This document shows, one piece after another, positions 60,086-64,000 of a stretch of 64,000 nucleotides of DNA (position 1 is its first letter; each line of letters starts with the position of its first letter). The stretch lies in assembly GCA_018398815.1 (NCBI GenBank), contig CM031616.1, forward strand, positions 71,564,690 through 71,628,689, in the 5' to 3' direction. The position numbers and the translations under genes were made by a program. Below the pieces are notes generated by a model that worked only from the letters and a program-made list of their open reading frames with translations, searched no databases and had not been told where the DNA came from. The stretch is from Conus ventricosus. Taxonomy: Eukaryota > Mollusca > Gastropoda > Neogastropoda > Conidae.

Positions 60086-60470
60086 ATTTTTACGACTACT
60101 TTGTTAACACAGCATTTTGGTTCATCCTCAAAAACTCCACCTGTGCAGATGTTGACATCGCAGGATACGCACTTTCAACTACTGTTTCACTGCTGATTGA
60201 AGCAGGTTGTAATGTTGTTGTCCAACCAGGACGAATGACTGACGTCAAAGACAGCCCTCCGAGAGACGGGATGACGGGACTTGGGATGAGACTTGTGCTT
60301 GACTGACCGTAGAAAGAAGACGTCAGGGACTCTGAACGGTCAGTGACGAGCTTTTCGGACGGCGGGGTGGGGTGGGGGTGGGGATGGGGTGGGGTGGGGG
60401 TGGGGCAAGGGGAGAGGAGGGGGGTAGGTTAACGCTGAGGGTTTTTTTTTTCCCCTCCAAATCCGTAGGA
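60086..60470. other. Unassigned short open stretch and G-rich DNA
   Basis: A plus frame at about 60090-60306 reads AFWFILKNSTCADVDIAG onward without a recognised family. It could be chance or part of a host exon. G-rich GGGGT repeats follow at about 60362-60425. Confidence 0.3.
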
Positions 60471-60495
60471 CCATCATCTCACCGCGACACTCCCG

Positions 60496-60580
60496 TAAGA
60501 TGTTCATCTAATGATACTGATTTTGTTTTCACTGTGTCCCGAAAATTGCTCATCTCACGGGAACACTCAGACTTTTCCCT
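60496..60580. repeat. Left edge of the 33-bp array, separated by a LINE
   Basis: GATGTTCATCTAATGATACT and ACACTCAGACTTTTCCCTGTT match units of the array at 61540-63190. Confidence 0.7.
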
Positions 60581-60626
<46 letters not shown>

Positions 60627-61537
60627 GTTTATTATATAGCGCTTAATCAAACGAATTTCTCTAAGCGCTTTACAAAGTCATACTACATTCACCCTTCTCA
60701 TATACAATAGTACACCCTACACCTAGCTACAAATACTATTACTACAATAACAAACAAATCCTAATCCTACGAGTGTGACATTCACTGGTATTTTCAAGTA
60801 TCACTGCAAACACTTAATCTATAACGTTCAGTCATACAACAAATACATGTAGTGGAGAACATACACATACACTACATTTGAAAAGGCCCAGACGGCTATG
60901 AGTTAGGTTGTCACCTCCCCCCCCCCCCCCCCCCCCCCCAGCATTGATTAATTATGAGAAAATAGATGGGTTTTAAGTTTAGACTTGAAAGAAGGGATAG
61001 AATCTGAATGTCTGAGAGAGTCTGGCAGTCTGTTCCACGTCGCTGGAGCTTGAAAAGAGAAGGATCTTTCACCAGTAGTGGTCCTGAAGCGAGTCATTCG
61101 TAGAAGGCGGTCGTCAGCACAGGAGCGTAGTTGTCGAGAGGGGGTGTAGATTTTAAGGAGATCTGTGAGATAAGAAGTTCCATTTTCAAAGAGAGCAGAG
61201 AAAGTGAGAGTTGAGATTTTGTACGAGATACGGTTTGAGACAGATAGCCAGTGAAGAGAGGGAAGTAGAGGCGAAATGTGATCATATTTTCCTGCTCTAC
61301 AGACGACTCGGACTGCATGATTTTGGATTCGCTGTAATCTTTCTATCATGTATTTTGGAAGGCCGGCCAAAAGTGAGTTGCAGTAATCTATTCTAGATAA
61401 GACAAATGCACAAATGAGAATTTTTGTAGCATCTGTAGAGAGAAGGTGACGTACGGAGCTGATTCTTCTTAGTTTAAATAGGCAATCTTGCAAATATTTG
61501 AAACCTGTTTCTCAAAGGTGAGGGATTGGTCAAGATG
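60578..61537 (-). mobile_element. 5'-truncated LINE copy, same family as 41836-44378
   Basis: (AAT)n at about 60583-60625, then TTATATAGCGCTTAATCAAA and the 3' untranslated region. Minus frame 61493-60948 reads ILICAFVLSRIDYCNSLLAG, RLQRIQNHAVRVVCRAGKYD and FQAPATWNRLPDSLRHSD, open for 181 residues. It ends where the other copy reads TTGACCAATCCCTCACC (about 43442), so it starts in the RT C-terminal part. The frame is better preserved than in the other copy. Confidence 0.9.
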
Positions 61538-62800
61538 ATTGATTCATCTAACGGTAACAATCTAATTTTGGCCTGTTCATCTAACGGTAAGACTCTAATT
61601 TTTCCCTGTTCATCTAACGGTAAGACTCTAATTTTTCCCTGTTCATCTAACGTTAACACTCAGACTTTTCCCTGTTTGTCTAACGGTAACTCTCTTATTT
61701 TTTCCCTGTTCATCTAACGGCAACACTCTAACATTTCCCTGTTCATCGAACGGCAACACTCTAACATTTCCCTGTTCGTCTAACGGTAACTCTTATTTTT
61801 TCCCTGTTCATCTAACGGCAACACTCTAACATTTCCCTGTTCATCTGACGGTAACTCTCTTATTTTTTCCCTGTTCATCCAACGGCAACACTCTAACATT
61901 TCCCTGTTCGTCTAACGGTAACACTAACATTTCCTGTTCGTCTAACGGTAACTCTCTTATTTTTTCCCTGTTCATCTAACGGCAACACTCTAACATTTCC
62001 CTGTTCGTCTAACGGTAACTCTCTTATTTTTTCCCTGTTCATCTAACGGTAACACTCTAATTTGCCCTGTTCATCTAACGGTAAGACTCTAACATTTCCC
62101 TGTTCATCTAACGGTAACTCTCTTATTTTTTCCCTGTTCATCTAACGGTAACACTCTAATTTTGCCCTGTTCATCTAACGGTAAGACTCTAACATTTCCC
62201 TGTTCATCTAACGGTAACATTCTAATTTTTCCCTGTTTATCTAACAGTAACATTCTAATTTTTCCATTTTCATCTAACGGTAACATTCTAATTTTTCCCT
62301 GTTTGTCTAACAGTAACATTCTAATTTTTCCATGTTCATCTAATGGTAACATTCTAATTTTTCCATGTTTATCTAACGGTAACACTCTAACATTTCCATG
62401 TTCATCTAACGGTAACATTCTAATTTTTCCATGTTCATCTAAAGGTAACACTCTAACATTTCCATGTTCATCTAACGGTAACATTCTAATTTTTCCCTGT
62501 TCATCTAAAGGTAACACTCTAATATTTCCATGTTCATCTAACAGTAACATTCTAATTTTTTCCTGTTCATCTAACGGTAACACTCCAACATTTCCCTGTT
62601 CATCTAAAGGTAACATTCTAATTTTTCCCTGTTCATCTAACGGTAACACTCTAATTTTTCCCTGTTCATCTAACGGTAAACACTCAGACTTTTCCCTGTT
62701 CATCTAACGGTAAGACTCTAATGTTTCTCTGTTCATCTAAAGGTAACACTTTGATTTTTCCCTGTTCATCTAACGGTAACACTCTGGGTTTTCCGTATGC
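61538..62800. repeat. 33-bp tandem array (about 38 copies)
   Basis: The unit is TTCATCTAACGGTAACACTC plus TAATTTTTCCCTG, with recurring variants (AACATTTCC, TCTTATTTTTTCC). Length 33 keeps both strands open over long runs (LPLDEQGKIRM on the minus strand), which is not evidence of a gene. Confidence 0.96.
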
Positions 62801-63190
62801 CTCCCTATGATGTTCATCTAACGGTCACACTCTCATTTTCTCTCTATCCCCCTATGATGTTCATCTAACGGTCACACTCTCATTTTCCCTTTATTCCCCT
62901 ACGATGTTCATATAACGGTAACACTCTCATTTTCCCTCCATCCCCCTAGGATGTTCATCCAACGGTCACACTCTCATTTCCCCTCTATGATGTTCATCTA
63001 ACGGTCACACTCTCATTTTCCCCTCTATACCCCTATGATGTTCATACAACGGTAACACTCTCATTTTCACCCCTATGTCCCCACATGATGTTCATCTATA
63101 GTAACAGTCTTTTTTTTTCATATATCCCCGTAGGATGTTCATTTAGCGGTAACACTCTGATTCTTCTGTGTGTCCCCGTACGATGATGAT
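62801..63190. repeat. About 50-bp variant units at the right edge of the array
   Basis: The unit is GATGTTCATCTAACGGTCAC plus ACTCTCATTTTCCCTCTATC and CCCCTAT. The 33-bp core is recognisable with a 17-base extension. Confidence 0.85.
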
Positions 63191-63737
<547 letters not shown>

Positions 63738-63863
63738 AAGGAAAGGATAACTACTTCGCTATAATCGTAAGACCTTTCTCTATCTTTTTTTTTCGCAAAT
63801 TAGGTCAGATTGTATCAACCTGGGACTGGAGAACAAGAAGGGAACAAACATGGAGTGGGTCGG

Positions 63864-63867
<4 letters not shown>

Positions 63868-63906
<39 letters not shown>

Positions 63907-63935
63907 GAGGAGAGAGAGAGAGGGGGGGGGGGTAG
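63868..63935. repeat. (GA)n microsatellite with G run
   Basis: GA tract ending in a G run; the remaining 65 bases to the window end show nothing. Confidence 0.93.
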
Positions 63936-64000
63936 TTGGAAGGAAACTGTGACAATGGGAGATCGATGATCGATCTTCAGTTGTTGCTGTGTTTGCGGTT

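Noticed and set aside
61538..62707. Open frames of 181 and 199 codons (LPLDEQGKIRM and NGNTLIFPCSS repeats)
   Set aside because: The 33-bp unit happens to be open on both strands; no gene structure or conserved non-repeat part.

Overview
This window is eukaryotic, animal DNA. It has long introns, dense microsatellites, LTR and non-LTR retrotransposons, Penelope-like elements, a Tc1/mariner transposon, a tRNA-derived SINE and several kilobase-scale tandem arrays. A mollusc, probably a marine gastropod, is the best guess. That is an inference from the overall style of the repeats and one SINE-like sequence; nothing in the window proves it. Two runs of N (1000 bases at 20290-21289, 100 bases at 58945-59044) and many homopolymer indels show a draft assembly of uneven quality, worst at about 14.8-20.3 kb.

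The only host gene I can support is the 3' part of a plus-strand single-pass membrane receptor running from about 3.85 to 41.3 kb. Six exons are proposed: the first half of a MAM domain (3853-4127), the end of the MAM domain plus a Ser/Thr/Pro-rich stalk (13682-about 14016), a short extracellular exon (36065-36222), a transmembrane exon (36496-36667), a 68-base juxtamembrane exon (39649-39716) and a long cytoplasmic-tail exon (40129-41336). Reading phases agree at most junctions; the exceptions are recorded. The tail carries six Tyr-x-Asn motifs. Signal-peptide and upstream exons must lie left of the window.

The introns are filled with mobile DNA. Element A (4778-13236, plus) and element B (14780-29578, minus) are LTR retrotransposons with perfect 5-bp target duplications. 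In both, integrase lies upstream of reverse transcriptase, the unusual Gmr1-like order within Ty3/gypsy. Element B sits inside a 75-bp tandem array and is itself interrupted by a Tc1-type transposon with an intact 336-residue transposase. The segment around that transposon appears twice, on both sides of the 1-kb gap, which looks like an assembly error. Element A's 5' LTR holds a 365-bp palindromic insertion with a 13-bp target duplication. Further right come a tRNA-derived SINE, a LINE with zinc fingers and a restriction-like endonuclease region (about 30.5-33.8 kb, minus), a 55-bp array (35.0-36.0 kb) and a LINE fragment with RNase H (37.3-38.8 kb, minus).

Downstream of the receptor there is a LINE with an (ATT)n tail (41.84-44.38 kb) and a 7.3-kb array of 34/36-bp units (44.5-51.8 kb). 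These are followed by a SINE-like fragment, two Penelope-like elements placed head to head (53.8-56.1 kb) and mostly simple-sequence DNA. A second, 5'-truncated copy of the (ATT)n LINE (60.58-61.54 kb) splits a 33-bp array that continues to 63.2 kb. No complete host gene, tRNA gene, rRNA gene or CRISPR array was found.
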